A stretch of DNA of 64,000 nt. Source: Molossus alvarezi (Eukaryota > Chordata > Mammalia > Chiroptera > Molossidae). How positions within the stretch are numbered: position 1 is the first letter of the stretch; the number at the start of each line of letters is the position of its first letter. Of the stretch, positions 24,001 to 36,465 are shown one piece after another. The stretch spans positions 62,643,001 through 62,707,000 of the forward strand of contig CM073887.1 in the NCBI GenBank assembly GCA_037176705.1. Reading direction: 5' to 3'. Below the pieces are notes generated by a model, which saw only the letters and a program-made list of their open reading frames with translations, did not search any database and was not told the origin of the DNA. The translations under genes were made by a program, and so were the position numbers.

Positions 24001-25129
24001 TTATCCTCACTCAAGGACATTTTTCCATTTTTTGTTCAGGTAGAGTGGGAGGGAGAGAGAGGAACAGAGAGAGAGAGAGAGAAACATCGATGTGAAAGGG
24101 ACACATCGAGTGGTTGCCGCCTGCACAACCAACCAGGGCCGGGGACAAACTGCAACCGAGGTATGTGCCCTTAGCGGGAACCGAACCTGGGTCTCTCTGG
24201 ACCGCAGGCCGATGCTCTAACCACTGAGCAAAACTGGCTAGGGCTAAATTCTTGTTCTTTACTAGGTTACATGTTTACAGAAAAAAAAAAAAAATTAGAG
24301 CTTTGATTCGTGAGGGCAGGGCTTCTCTGAGCTTGTTTCCTCATCTGTAAAAATGCAATGATAACAGTACCCACTCTTGAGGTCTATTACAGAGATGGAC
24401 CCTATGCTACTGCCTAAAGCAGTGTGGTTAGCGAGAGAGAGAGAGAACCCTGTTGTGTCTGGGAGTCAAGGGAGATTGTGCATGAGTCTGTCCAGTGTGA
24501 ATCAGTCCAGCTCACTGGCCCAGCTTGCCACCTCCAGACTGTATAGATTATAGAACCTTTTACCCTCTTGGGCCTCCTCCTTTCAAAAAGAGCATGTAAT
24601 AACTTACACCTCAGTGTTATTATAAAAAAGGTGGAATTAAATGTACTTGTGCCCTCTAACTAATTAGAAGTAACGTGTGTGATAAAATAACAAAAAAACT
24701 TTATAATTTAAGAACTTTGTGGCATTTTGTAATTTACAACTATGTGATTTAGAAATATTTGGTATACACAAATGCGTAACTCTATAGAGCAACAATACAA
24801 GGATTGCCCTGCCCCAAGCTTTCTTCTAATGTATTACAAATATCAGATCATTGAGTTCTCAAAAGCCTATGAGGGGAGGGACGGAGACTATACTCCTCGT
24901 TTTACAGATGACAAAACCGAGGCACGGGGACTTTCTAAAGGTTTCAAAACGAGTCACCGGCCCAACCAGGATTTGATGGCAGTTCTATCTCTGGCCCTCA
25001 CATTCCCTCACCGTCTTTGTCCTTTCCCTCCCTGTCAGGTTGCCGATCTGCGAGCTCCTGGACTCTTCGTCCAGCCCGGGACCTCGCATTACCTTTCTTC
25101 CCTTTGAGCTGCATCTCCGGTTCCTCCAT
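16935..25129 (-). CDS. BORCS8: BORCS8 (BORC complex subunit 8), four coding exons
   Basis: Coding exons on the minus strand are 25129-25093, 22480-22368, 21889-21825 and 17049-16935; all junctions are GT-AG and phases join cleanly to 109 codons plus TAG. The product starts MEEPEMQLKGKK and carries VTDKFTESVYVLANEPSVAL, the hallmark of BORCS8 (formerly MEF2BNB). In known biology BORCS8 is a small helical subunit of BORC, which recruits ARL8 to the cytosolic face of lysosomes and drives their movement outward along microtubules. No signal peptide or membrane segment is seen. It is divergent from RFXANK across a CpG-rich promoter. The human protein is, from memory, about 119 aa; here the tail ends early at ATQSHR. 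Human transcripts can read through into MEF2B, and the same gene order is kept here. Confidence 0.96.
17613..18120 (-). mobile_element. VES SINE inserted in a SINE, itself interrupted
   Basis: Body 17870-18120 (ATCCTCACCTGATGACATTT to CCAATCCGACCAGGGC); its T-rich tail (17613 on) is interrupted by another SINE at about 17632-17850. Confidence 0.88.
17632..17850 (-). mobile_element. VES SINE inserted in the tail of another SINE
   Basis: TTTATTGATTTTTAGAGAGA through GAGCCACACCGGCCAGG; both flanks resume the same CCAGTTTTTT-type T-rich tract. Confidence 0.88.
18391..18624 (+). mobile_element. VES SINE
   Basis: AGCCCAGCCAGTGTGGCTCA head, GGTTCAATTCCCGG box, TC-rich tract, AATCAATAAAGAAAC tail. 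Confidence 0.93.
18753..18976 (+). mobile_element. VES SINE
   Basis: Head CCTGGCTGGTATGGCTCAGT, GGTTCGACTCCC box, AATCAATAAAAACC tail. Confidence 0.9.
19134..19354 (+). mobile_element. VES SINE
   Basis: Full element with perfect AAAAGCCAAGGG duplication at 19122-19133 and 19355-19366. Confidence 0.94.
20311..20564 (+). mobile_element. VES SINE with duplicated 5' end
   Basis: Inserted in the L1; perfect AAAACATGGAAGCAAC duplication (20295-20310, 20565-20580). Its first 14 bases (CGTCCTGGCCAGAG) are repeated in tandem. Confidence 0.92.
20916..21181 (-). mobile_element. VES SINE
   Basis: ATCCTCACCCGAGGACATTT through AGCCAAACTGGCCAGGGC; ACAATGTGAATG duplication flanks it within the L1. Confidence 0.93.
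21240..21460 (-). mobile_element. VES SINE
   Basis: TTTTTTTTTAATCCTCACCT through GAGCAACCAGCCAGGGC; AAGATGAYR repeats on both sides in the L1. Confidence 0.9.
21825..21889 (-). CDS. BORCS8: BORCS8 coding exon 3
   Basis: 65 nt, acceptor CCACAG|GCTGAC, donor TGCAG|GTGAGC. Encodes ADMQRWEEQSQGAIYTVEY and the following Cys, continuing the helical core. Confidence 0.95.
22368..22480 (-). CDS. BORCS8: BORCS8 coding exon 2
   Basis: 113 nt, acceptor CCCAG|TCACAG and donor AAG|GTGAGC. Encodes residues 13-50, the conserved TESVYVLANEPSVALYRLQE helix region. Confidence 0.96.
22963..23074 (-). mobile_element. 3'-truncated VES SINE fragment
   Basis: 112-bp tRNA-like head portion only (minus-strand end GGTTCGATCCCCAGC), with imperfect CCCTCTGAGRGRTTTT repeats on both sides. 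No TC-rich body. Confidence 0.8.
23992..24244 (-). mobile_element. VES SINE
   Basis: Perfect 16-bp duplication TAAATTCTTGTTCTTT at 23976-23991 and 24245-24260. Confidence 0.96.
24300..24420 (+). repeat. MIR-like fragment
   Basis: GTTTCCTCATCTGTAAAAAT followed by ATGATAACAGTACCCACTC is typical MIR. Confidence 0.6.
25093..25129 (-). CDS. BORCS8: BORCS8 coding exon 1
   Basis: Holds the start codon (complement of cat at 25127-25129) and 12 codons plus one base, ending AAAG|GTAATG. The start is the first ATG after a GC-rich leader with ETS-like sites, and the residues match the BORCS8 N-terminus. Confidence 0.95.
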
Positions 25130-26106
25130 AGCGACAGCGGCCTGAGAAACCTAAGACCCGGAACCGGAAGTCTGGAGGTGATGACAGCTCCCTAAACCTT
25201 CCCGGGCAAAACCGGACTAGGCCCTGCCACAATTCCAGTACCAATTGGCCTGTTCTCTCCGTTCTTCCGTCTCTACCTAGACAGGAGAGGAGCCATCACT
25301 GAGAGACTTGGGAAGGGAGCACACCGGGAGGCAGGTGAGGAGGGGACAAGAACCCCATGAAACTCCAGGAGGGATACAGAGGAGGGGATAGGCAAGGCGC
25401 CCTCCCTCCCTGAACCCCCTTTTCCAGTGGCGGATGAATTAGGGGAACGTGCCACACATCGTTCACTTCGGGACGTTATAAACTGCCTCTTTGTACCCCA
25501 TTGCTGCCATCAAACCCCTGCACATGTTCATGAGCCCTCCAAGACCGCAGAGAGAACACTGTTATGGACAGGGTTGACAAAGGAGTCGCCCCTTTAAATC
25601 CCAGACGCCCCGCCTGCTTTCTTCCTCTAGCCCTCCAAGGGATAAAACCCCGCCCACCCGTCTGAACCTGGAGCCAATTGGCTCCTAAAAGGCGCCGTGA
25701 GATCCTCCGAGCCCTTTGAAGCTCCGCCCATTTCTTCGGACCCTACGGAACTTTCTCCTGAACGTCGGAACAAGACCGCGCAGGCGCAATTGCACTGCTC
25801 GGGCCCCAGCGGAAACCACGCCCCTCACCCAATCCTTAAAGGGCCAGAAGCAGCTTCTACTGCTCCTGTCCTTCCGCACTTTTGGGGGGTGGGGTGCGCA
25901 GGCGCAGTGGAGGAGCTCTGGGGTGGGGGTAGTGGTCGAGTATCAAGTTGCTCTCTGTCCCGGCAGAAGAAGCCGGGGTGCTGAGGGTCCAGGCTCCAGA
26001 TTGCTCCCCTTTACATCAGTTGGAGGAGAAAAGTTTGTGAATTGGGCCTCCAAGTTTTGGGAGACCTGAGCTTGCGGCGAGGGGTGACAAAGAAGGTTCA
26101 TTGGAG
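25130..26106. promoter_or_regulatory. Divergent CpG-rich promoter of BORCS8 and RFXANK
   Basis: This interval separates the BORCS8 start codon (minus) from the likely RFXANK noncoding exon 1 (plus). It is GC-rich. It contains an ETS-type CCGGAAGT at 25164-25171, GC boxes near 25645, a palindromic double CCAAT box at 25670-25685, and two NRF1-like GCGCAGGCGCA sites at 25778-25788 and 25896-25906. The strong donor GGAG|GTGAGT at 26106/26107 marks the probable end of RFXANK exon 1. TSS positions are inferred. Confidence 0.75.
25950..26106 (+). other. RFXANK: Probable noncoding exon 1 of RFXANK
   Basis: The GC-rich stretch ends in a consensus donor GGAG|GTGAGTGG at 26106/26107, about 750 bases before the acceptor CACTAG|CTTCCC at 26856/26857 that opens the ATG exon. 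The 5' boundary is approximate because no TSS can be read from sequence. Confidence 0.5.
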
Positions 26107-26475
26107 GTGAGTGGACCTCCTGGATCTGCTTGGAGGGGTGGGTGGAATGGAACCAATTACATCTTTGTTGACCCTCAGTCATTCTGGGGAACCACCCTCC
26201 AAAAAAAGAGCCACAGCAAACCTTTATTAAGCTCTGCTGGTGTTTCAGGCTGCCTGCTCAGTTATACTGACGTGACTACTTTTAGACCTCGTTTTCATTT
26301 TATTAATGAGGATACAGGTTCAGAGTAGTTAAGTCATGTTCCCAAGTTCTCACAGCCTGTAAGTGGAAGGATACCAACCCAGATAGTTGACCCCAGAGCC
26401 AGGGCTTTAAACAATGTCTGTTGTATGTGCCTTGGTGTGGGGAGTGGGCCTGAAAAGCAACTGGACTCTTGATTT

Positions 26476-26722
26476 TTTTCTTTTTTTTTTTTATCCTCAC
26501 CCAAGGACATTTTTTCATTTTTTGTTCAGACACAGTAGGAGGGAGGGAGAGAGATAGAGAAACATCGACGTGAAAGGGATACATTGAGTGGCTGCCACCC
26601 GCATGACCCAACCAGGGCCAGGGACAAACTGCAACCGAGGTACATGCCCTTACCAGGAACTGAACCTGGGTCTCTCTGGACCGCAGGCCAACCCTTTAAC
26701 CGATGAGCCAAACCAGCCAGGG
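26476..26722 (-). mobile_element. VES SINE in RFXANK intron 1
   Basis: Perfect 15-bp duplication CTGGACTCTTGATTT at 26461-26475 and 26723-26737. Confidence 0.96.
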
Positions 26723-26864
26723 CTGGACTCTTGATTTAATTTCCTCCCTGAGCCAGAGTTTACCCACCCTCACTGTGTAAGGCCAGTTATGCGGTTGATG
26801 CCTAACTTAATAAGAGTTGTCTATAATTATCTGTACCCTTTTGGTGCCTCCACTAGCTTCCCGC

Positions 26865-30560
<3,696 letters not shown>

Positions 30561-30694
30561 AGGCCACCTGCCCCACAGGGACTCAGACACTCAGGGAACA
30601 AAACAGTTGACCCAGAATTGGGGGAAACCGGCAACTGGCTTCAAAGGCAGCTCTTGGACAGACGGGGGGGATGGGATCATTCCCAGCAGAAATC

Positions 30695-30700
30695 AATAAA
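30695..30700 (+). terminator. RFXANK: RFXANK poly(A) signal AATAAA
   Basis: A canonical AATAAA lies 135 bases after the RFXANK stop. It ends the plus-strand transcript just before the oppositely oriented NR2C2AP coding end at 30770. Confidence 0.8.
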
Positions 30701-30769
30701 CCTGTGCAGAACTGGAAGGACTTTGCTGTGCTTCCATAAGGGTTTCCTGGAGGAGGCTGCCCAGTGGCT

Positions 30770-30886
30770 TCACACCTTCTCCCCCAGCACTTTCAGGTGG
30801 TAGATGATCACACGGCCAAAAAAGTCAGTGAGGTCCTCAAACGTTATCTTTAGCTGGTCCACTTCAGTAGCTGGTACAGGGAAGGT
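30770..30886 (-). CDS. NR2C2AP: NR2C2AP coding exon 5 with stop
   Basis: 117 nt starting right after an AC dinucleotide. Encodes TFPVPATEVDQLKITFEDLT and DFFGRVIIYHLKVLGEKV, then TGA at 30772-30770. No minus-strand AATAAA follows down to about 30200; GATAAA (30326-30321) or TATAAA (30223-30218) are possible substitutes, which would make its 3'UTR overlap the last RFXANK exon. Confidence 0.94.
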   Translation of the reverse strand, partial: TFPVPATEVDQLKITFEDLTDFFGRVIIYHLKVLGEKV

Positions 30887-31880
30887 GTGAGCACAGCAGT
30901 CAAGGGAAACAGGTGGCTTGTCGCTTAACCCTGCCAACTCCTACCCAGTCAGACCTAGCTCAGACACCTAGCTGTGGGTCCCTGAGATTCACACAGAACA
31001 GGTTACCATAAGCTCACATCAGATGAAGTGATGCAGGCCTAGAAGCCACTTGTTCAAGGCAGGACCTGCAGCTTTCAGAGGCACAGACCACCCCACCCCA
31101 GAGGCCACAGTAGGATATCTGAATTGAGTTATTGTCTTCAGGGTAGAAGTCCACAATCTTATTGAGAGCCTCATTCCTCTGAGAACCTGCAGCAGGGAAA
31201 GGGGCAGACTGTGAGGCCAGGGTGTCCCCTCCACTCCCTCATCTCCCCCTCTTCCAGGGCCTTCCAGTACCTTCCAGGTGGCCCAGGCGACTGGAGAAAC
31301 CTCCCTGGAATTGGATCTGCAGCTGGGAGACACAGATCCGCTGGGGAAACTCTAGTATCACCCACTGGGAGGGGCCCTGGAAGTACACCGGAAGACAGGC
31401 CCACAGTCACTCCAGGCTCAAAGGAGTGCTATGCCCTCTCTCACATAGTTGATTGGGGGATGGGGGGGAGGGGGCTGTTTCAACACATGTTCCCTCCTGG
31501 CCAACCGGGCAACCCAGCTGTGGGTCCCCTGGAGTTCTCAAGGCACCCTGGACGCCTAAATCTGATTCACATGACTAGTGGAGGACCTCACCTGGTCCGA
31601 GTTCCAGCACGTCTCCTCATCCTGGTCGAACAGGTGCTTCTTTCCAAACTGCCGGGTGTTGCGATTAAGCACTGAACTCACCCTTGAGACATCAGAATCA
31701 GGCCGAGCAGAGGGGCTGAACCCAACACTGAGGGCCCAGCCACCACAGGGTCCACCCCCTCCTCACTGGCTCCACAAACCCCCAGCTCTCTTTACAGAGA
31801 GCTCGACCACCACTGCCCACCCCCACCTCACGGGGCTCTCACCTGCTCACTGTGTCTGCACAAACCAAAGAGTGGGCCAT
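30770..31880 (-). CDS. NR2C2AP: NR2C2AP (TR4 receptor-associated protein TRA16), five coding exons
   Basis: Minus-strand exons are 31880-31843, 31682-31592, 31376-31271, 31186-31119 and 30886-30770: 420 nt, 139 aa plus TGA, the remembered human length. The protein starts MAHSLVCADTVSR, then VSSVLNRNTRQFGKKHLFDQ, WVILEFPQRICVSQLQIQFQ, ALNKIVDFYPEDNNSIQ and DFFGRVIIYHLKVLGEKV. The fold resembles a single discoidin (F5/8-type C) domain; the family member in human is reported to bind and repress the orphan receptor NR2C2/TR4. Introns 1-3 are GT-AG; the last is AT-AC. The gene is tail-to-tail with RFXANK, with 209 bases between the two stop codons. Confidence 0.96.
30887..31118 (-). other. NR2C2AP: AT-AC (U12-type) intron of NR2C2AP
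   Basis: The 232-nt intron begins ATATCCTA and ends GTGCTCAC, with a branch-site match TTTCCCTTGAC whose branch A lies about 13 nt before the 3' splice site. These are the three diagnostic features of a minor-spliceosome AT-AC intron. Joining CAG to ACC restores NNSIQ-TFPVPATEVD in frame and gives exactly 139 aa. A GT-AG alternative (CCAG at 30876) would drop conserved residues. Confidence 0.9.
31119..31186 (-). CDS. NR2C2AP: NR2C2AP coding exon 4, ending at an AT donor
   Basis: 68 nt, acceptor CTGCAG|GTTCTC. Encodes SQRNEALNKIVDFYPEDNNS and IQ. The 3' boundary is CAG|ATATCCTA, a U12-type AT donor, and no usable GT follows in frame. Confidence 0.93.
31271..31376 (-). CDS. NR2C2AP: NR2C2AP coding exon 3
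   Basis: 106 nt, acceptor TTCCAG|GGCCCC, donor GAAG|GTACTG. Encodes GPSQWVILEFPQRICVSQLQ and IQFQGGFSSRLGHLE, the beta-rich core. Confidence 0.95.
31592..31682 (-). CDS. NR2C2AP: NR2C2AP coding exon 2
   Basis: 91 nt, acceptor TCTCAAG|GGTGAG, donor CCAG|GTGAGG. Encodes VSSVLNRNTRQFGKKHLFDQ and DEETCWNSDQ. Confidence 0.95.
31843..31880 (-). CDS. NR2C2AP: NR2C2AP coding exon 1
   Basis: 38 nt. ATG is the complement of cat at 31878-31880; encodes MAHSLVCADTVS and two bases of Arg, donor GCAG|GTGAGA. Residues align with remembered human MTHSLVCPETVSR. Confidence 0.93.
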
Positions 31881-32330
31881 TTCAACTCCACAAGACCTCG
31901 GCTTAGCGCGGGTTCGAATCCCGACGCCAACGCATCCACAATAGTGAGACCTTGTTCACGCCTCTGAGTTTGAACGTCCTCACCCGCGACACTGGATGAG
32001 AACCGTCACTGCCCCTCCTCCGATTCCAGTCTTAAATGTCGCCTTGATCACCCCCTTGCCGCAGAAATTGGGGGCTTGGGGGACACTGCCAATGATCCGA
32101 GACCAGGAGTCCTGTGGGTTTTGGGGGCGGTCGCTCCGGCTCCGAGCCTCACTTTCTTTAGGAACAGAGAACCAAAAGCTGGAAGCGGAACTGCAGGGAC
32201 GCCGCGCAGAAGCAATGAGACTCGGGACGCGGCGCCGCCGCCGTTCCAGGGCGGGTTTGACCGGAGCCTGGCCTCTCAGCGTCCGCCTCTTAAAGGGCCC
32301 GCGTCCAGTGAGTTAAAAAGGCGGACACCT
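31881..32330 (-). promoter_or_regulatory. NR2C2AP: NR2C2AP promoter and 5' leader
   Basis: This GC/CpG-rich stretch just upstream of the NR2C2AP ATG holds runs such as GCGGCGCCGCCGCC (about 32230) and no TATA box. A perfect Pol III B-box (GGTTCGAATCC) lies on the plus strand at 31911-31921. The TSS is not determinable. Confidence 0.6.
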
Positions 32331-32407
32331 AAAAGCAACTGTTTGTGGACTGAATGTGGCACGCTGTCCCTTGGTGCCCGCAGGTTTTGGAGACCAATAT
32401 ATATTTT

Positions 32408-32645
32408 TTAAAATCCTCACCGGAGGACATTTTTGCATTTATTGTCAGATACAGCGGGAGTGAGAGAGGAAGGAAGAGAGAGAGAAACATTGATGTGAGA
32501 GAGACACATGGAGTGGTTGCCACCCATACGACCCCAACCGGGAGGAGACAATCTGTAACCGAGATACGTGCCCTTAACGGGAACCAAACCGGGGACTCTG
32601 GTCCGCAGGCTGATGCTCTAACCGCTGAGCCAAACTGGCCAGGGC
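32408..32645 (-). mobile_element. VES SINE upstream of NR2C2AP
   Basis: AATCCTCACCGGAGGACATT through AGCCAAACTGGCCAGGGC; imperfect CCRATATA(TAT)TTTTTA flanks. Sits at the edge of the NR2C2AP CpG-rich promoter. Confidence 0.93.
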
Positions 32646-33078
32646 CCGATATACTTTTTATAATGATGTTATCCTATCTGGGGAAGTCTGCCAAATCCAT
32701 CTCCTAACTGCTAATGAAACCTGGGCACCCATGTACCTTACTGCCTCCCAGAAGCCAAAGAAAGGGTTTATGATGTTGCAGATACAAGAAGTCTTCATTA
32801 GCCTCATGTGTCCTGGCTGGGACGGCTTTCAAATCTGTCTTCTCAGTAAATGCTACCTGGGATGGGTGTTTTGGAGGAGGGGGCATGTGGAGTGGGTTTT
32901 GAAGGATGAACAGGAGTTTGCCAAACCAGATTACACAACCCCTCAGAGACCAGGCTAAAGATTTGGTTCACTGATTCACTGAACAACTGCCGCTCCCTAT
33001 TGCCCAGCCCTGTGTTGGTTGATGCTGACTCAGTTCCAGCCCACCACTTGATGAGTCCCCAATCTGGGTAATACAGAG

Positions 33079-33080
<2 letters not shown>

Positions 33081-33120
<40 letters not shown>
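33081..33120. repeat. (AC)20 microsatellite
   Basis: Pure AC repeat in the NR2C2AP-NCAN spacer. Confidence 0.97.
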
Positions 33121-33122
<2 letters not shown>

Positions 33123-33784
33123 CCATCCCCATGGGACCAGGGCTGAGCCAGGTGGAGGGACAGTGCTAGGGTAGTTAGGGTAGCAGGAGTAAGAGAGCTT
33201 TCTGGGAGAGGGGATATTGTACCTACACCTTAATGGGTGTGTAGGAATTAACCAGGGTGAGAAAAATCTGGGGGGTTGGGGAGTGGGGTGTCCAGGCAGG
33301 GAGAACAGTATAACCAAAGGCCTGGTTGGGTGAAAGACCATGAATTTGAATAAAATATGTGGAGCCAGATCCTGCTGGGCTCAGAGCAATCACAGAAGGT
33401 GTTTGAGAAAAGGCAGGATACCATATGATCCGCATGAATGGAGGGTTCTGAAACAGATCAGCCACTGCCAGGAGGCTCTGGTTCCTGGCTTCAGCTAAAT
33501 GGTCTGGAGTCCAGCCCCTTTCTTCAAGGGCTGGGGGAATGGTCCTCCTGGCATTCTACTAGCATCTGCCCGAGCCCACTCCAGGAGGGGGTGCTGGCTG
33601 GGAAACTGGGACACTAACGGAAGGGCTGCTCCATCAACCCTTGCCTGCCAGGATTTCCTTCATTCAGTCAAGATCTGGTGCCATCCAGACCTGGCTCTGC
33701 TGGTCTCAGGATCAGGGTTGGAAATGGCAGAAAACACCTCCCTTACCCCAAAGGAAGTCAGGAAGAACATGGACCCTGGAGAAT

Positions 33785-33890
33785 TCCATTAAAATCACTA
33801 ACTGGCTGTGTGATTGTGGAAAAGCATGTGGACCTCTGAGTCTGTCTCCTCATCTGTGAACTGGAGGGAATTCTATTTCTAGAACTGCTG
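33785..33890 (+). repeat. MIR fragment
   Basis: ACTAACTGGCTGTGTGATTG and CTCCTCATCTGTGAACTGG. Confidence 0.65.
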
Positions 33891-34369
33891 GAGAATTTAG
33901 TGGGCTCTTTAGAATGACACATGACAACAGTGCTGACCTTTGTTGAGAGCTCACCCTATGTTTAACTTGAAGCCACATTTTGTCGCCATCCACTGGCTCA
34001 TTAAACCTGCTGTGCTGGTCCATATCACCTACATTTTACAGCTGAGGGTATGGCCACTTGGGCAAGGTTCCCCAGGGAAAATGTGCTTGCCCTAGGGCCC
34101 TTCACATCACTACTGGTCTTGGCATGGAGCCGCCTTGCCCACTGGGTTGAGGCCAGCTCATACCCTCTTCCCACCTCCTCACCCCACTGGTGCCTGGACA
34201 TGAAAGAGCCTCCTGTTTCTCCAAGAAATTACCAGCTGTAAGCTCCCAGCAGGGCAGCCAAAAGAGGTCCATTCATTTGCCTGAGTGTAGAGAGACTGGG
34301 CACTCCCTCCCCCCCTCACCCTAAGGGATGGAGCAGAGGGCACTCTAGAAAAATCAGGAGCTGCTATTC

Positions 34370-34560
34370 TGGTTCACTGAGGGAAACCAAGGCACAGAAA
34401 AGCAAAGTAACTTGGCTAAGGTCATCCAGGGGGACCAGGATTCAAACCCCAGTCTGACTCTGGAGTTCCCTTCACTGGGCTGAGTTCTGTATTTTTCAAG
34501 AGAAGAAATGGAGGCTTAGAGAGGGTCAGGGATTTGCTACAGTCACACAGAATGTATGGG
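34370..34560 (-). repeat. MIR-like fragments, reversed
   Basis: Reversed MIR phrases GGTCATCCAGGGGGACCAGG and GAAATGGAGGCTTAGAGAGG. Confidence 0.55.
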
Positions 34561-35058
34561 TCAGCAGGGACTCTCTCTGGGAGGGCAGCCCCACCAATGG
34601 CAGAAAACAGGTCACACTTCCCATGAGTTTGTCATCCTTAAGCAGGGCAGGGAAAGGCCCTTAAATAGCTTTGAGCCTTGGTTTCCTCCTGGGGAATAGG
34701 TTTAATGTTGTCCCAAGGCCCCAGCCTGGAGAGTCTTCAAGGGTGAGTGTAATGGTATCCCCTGGCCAGCAGCCCCCTAGGGAAAGGTCTGGGTCTGATT
34801 TTATTCACTGGGGTCTGCCTGGGGCCAGCAGGGCTGGCTCAGAGTATACAGATGCTCCCTTGGTGCCAGCTGGACTTGTAGGTCCTGACAGAATGGGAGT
34901 CTGGGTAAGTGAGGGTAACAGTAGGAGTGGGAGGGGTGGGTGGGCATGAAGGGACTGAGGTGAGCTCATGTGGGAACACCCGGGGCCACGACTAGGTGTG
35001 TTGAGTGGTGAGCATGAGTGGCTTTGCTGAGTGTGGCCCTGGAGATCTGTATGTCTTT

Positions 35059-35317
35059 TTTTGTTGTTTTTTTATCCTCACCCGAGGACATTTTTTTCCA
35101 TTTTTTGTTCAGATAGAGTGGGAGGGAGAGAGAGGAAGAGAGAGAGAGAGAGAAACATCGACGTGAAAGGGACACATTGAGTGGCTGCCACCCGCACGAC
35201 CAACCAAGGCAGGGGACAAACTGCAACAACTGAGGTACGCGCCCCTAGCGGGAACCAAACCCGGGTCTCTCTTTACCGCAGGCCAACGCTCTAACTGCTG
35301 AGCCAAACTGGCCAGGG
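35059..35317 (-). mobile_element. VES SINE
   Basis: Perfect CTGTATGTCTTT duplication at 35047-35058 and 35318-35329. Confidence 0.95.
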
Positions 35318-35879
35318 CTGTATGTCTTTATGTTGGTGATATGGTGCCAAGTGATCATGATTAGGATCTGGCTGGTTGTAGGTGTGCCTACACAGTTGTA
35401 AACATGGCTGGATGTGAACAACATGGGGCAAATGTGGGCTGTCTGTGGCAGCCAGGAAGGCTGAGGTACAGGGGCATGTGAACAGCAGTGGGTGTTTAAG
35501 TGTGAAGGGACTCTAGGTGGGGCTGGACTCACAGTTGTGAGTTTGGTTGTGCAGCAGGCATGACTTGTGTGTGGCAATGAAAGTTTGTGTGTGGCCTGTG
35601 TGACTTACTATGTGACCTTGCCTGGTGTGGTTGTATATGAGCCCCCTGTGTCTGGGATGTAACTGTGTGTCATGTTGTTTGTGACAGTGTATATGATAGA
35701 TGTGAATCTGGTTGCATATGCTATGTCTGTGTGTCGCCTTGGATATGTTGAGAGGCACATAGGGAACACTGTCCAACCCTGAGACCCAGCTCTTCTGGAG
35801 GGTCCAGCCTGCTCTGGCTTACTAGCCTTCTCCCCTGCTCCCTCCACCTACTCACAGCAGCCCCTGGCCTAGGGCCCCA

Positions 35880-35880
<1 letters not shown>

Positions 35881-35920
<40 letters not shown>
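35881..35920. repeat. (TG)20 microsatellite
   Basis: Pure TG repeat 60 bases upstream of the CCAAT/TATA-like element near 35964-35990. Confidence 0.96.
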
Positions 35921-35963
35921 GGGAGAAGACAAAGAAGGCACTCAGGGATGGGGGATGGCTCAC

Positions 35964-35990
35964 CCAATCCCAGAGCAATTCTATAAATAG
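35964..35990 (+). promoter_or_regulatory. CCAAT box plus TATA/MEF2-like element
   Basis: CCAATCC at 35964 is followed by CTATAAATAG at 35981-35990, which fits both a TATA box and the MEF2 consensus. It lies 2.7 kb upstream of the main NCAN promoter-like island and could be an alternative NCAN start or an enhancer. Confidence 0.3.
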
Positions 35991-36329
35991 ACTAGCTCTT
36001 TGAGCCCAGCAGATTCCCAGGCAAGGCTGTCTCATTCAAACCCCAGCAACAGCCCACCCCTGGGCCCCAGGCCAGCCCCTCTAAGCTCAGCCCTGGCACC
36101 AGCCAGGGGGACCCAGGGGTAGGGGGAAGGGGGAGTTGAGTGGTAAGGGGGAGTTAGAGGTGGGGGTCAGCTTGGCTCTGAGGCCACAGACTTGGGCTCC
36201 CACTTGACCCATACTGTGCAACCATAATCCATGCTCCTGAGCCTCAGTTTCCACAGCTGGAAGGTGGGCAGTAGCATGATAGCAGCTGCCATCTTGTGTA
36301 TTTACCTTCCATTTCATTCCTTTAGCAAC

Positions 36330-36465
36330 CATGTACAGTAAGGACTCTTAATTATCTCTATTTCAGATAGGGAAGCTGAGGCACAGAAAAACGAAATGGC
36401 TGGCCCAGAGTCACTCTGTTGGGAGAGGTGAAGAGGGGTTTGAATGCAGGACTTGTAGAGGCCAA
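36330..36465 (-). repeat. MIR-like fragment, reversed
   Basis: GATAGGGAAGCTGAGGCACA and CCCAGAGTCACTCTGTTGGG. Confidence 0.6.

Noticed and set aside
30770..30876. GT-AG splicing of NR2C2AP using CCAG at 30876
   Set aside because: It removes conserved TFPVP residues and leaves no matching GT donor after NNSIQ, whereas the AT-AC pair fits all three U12 signals.
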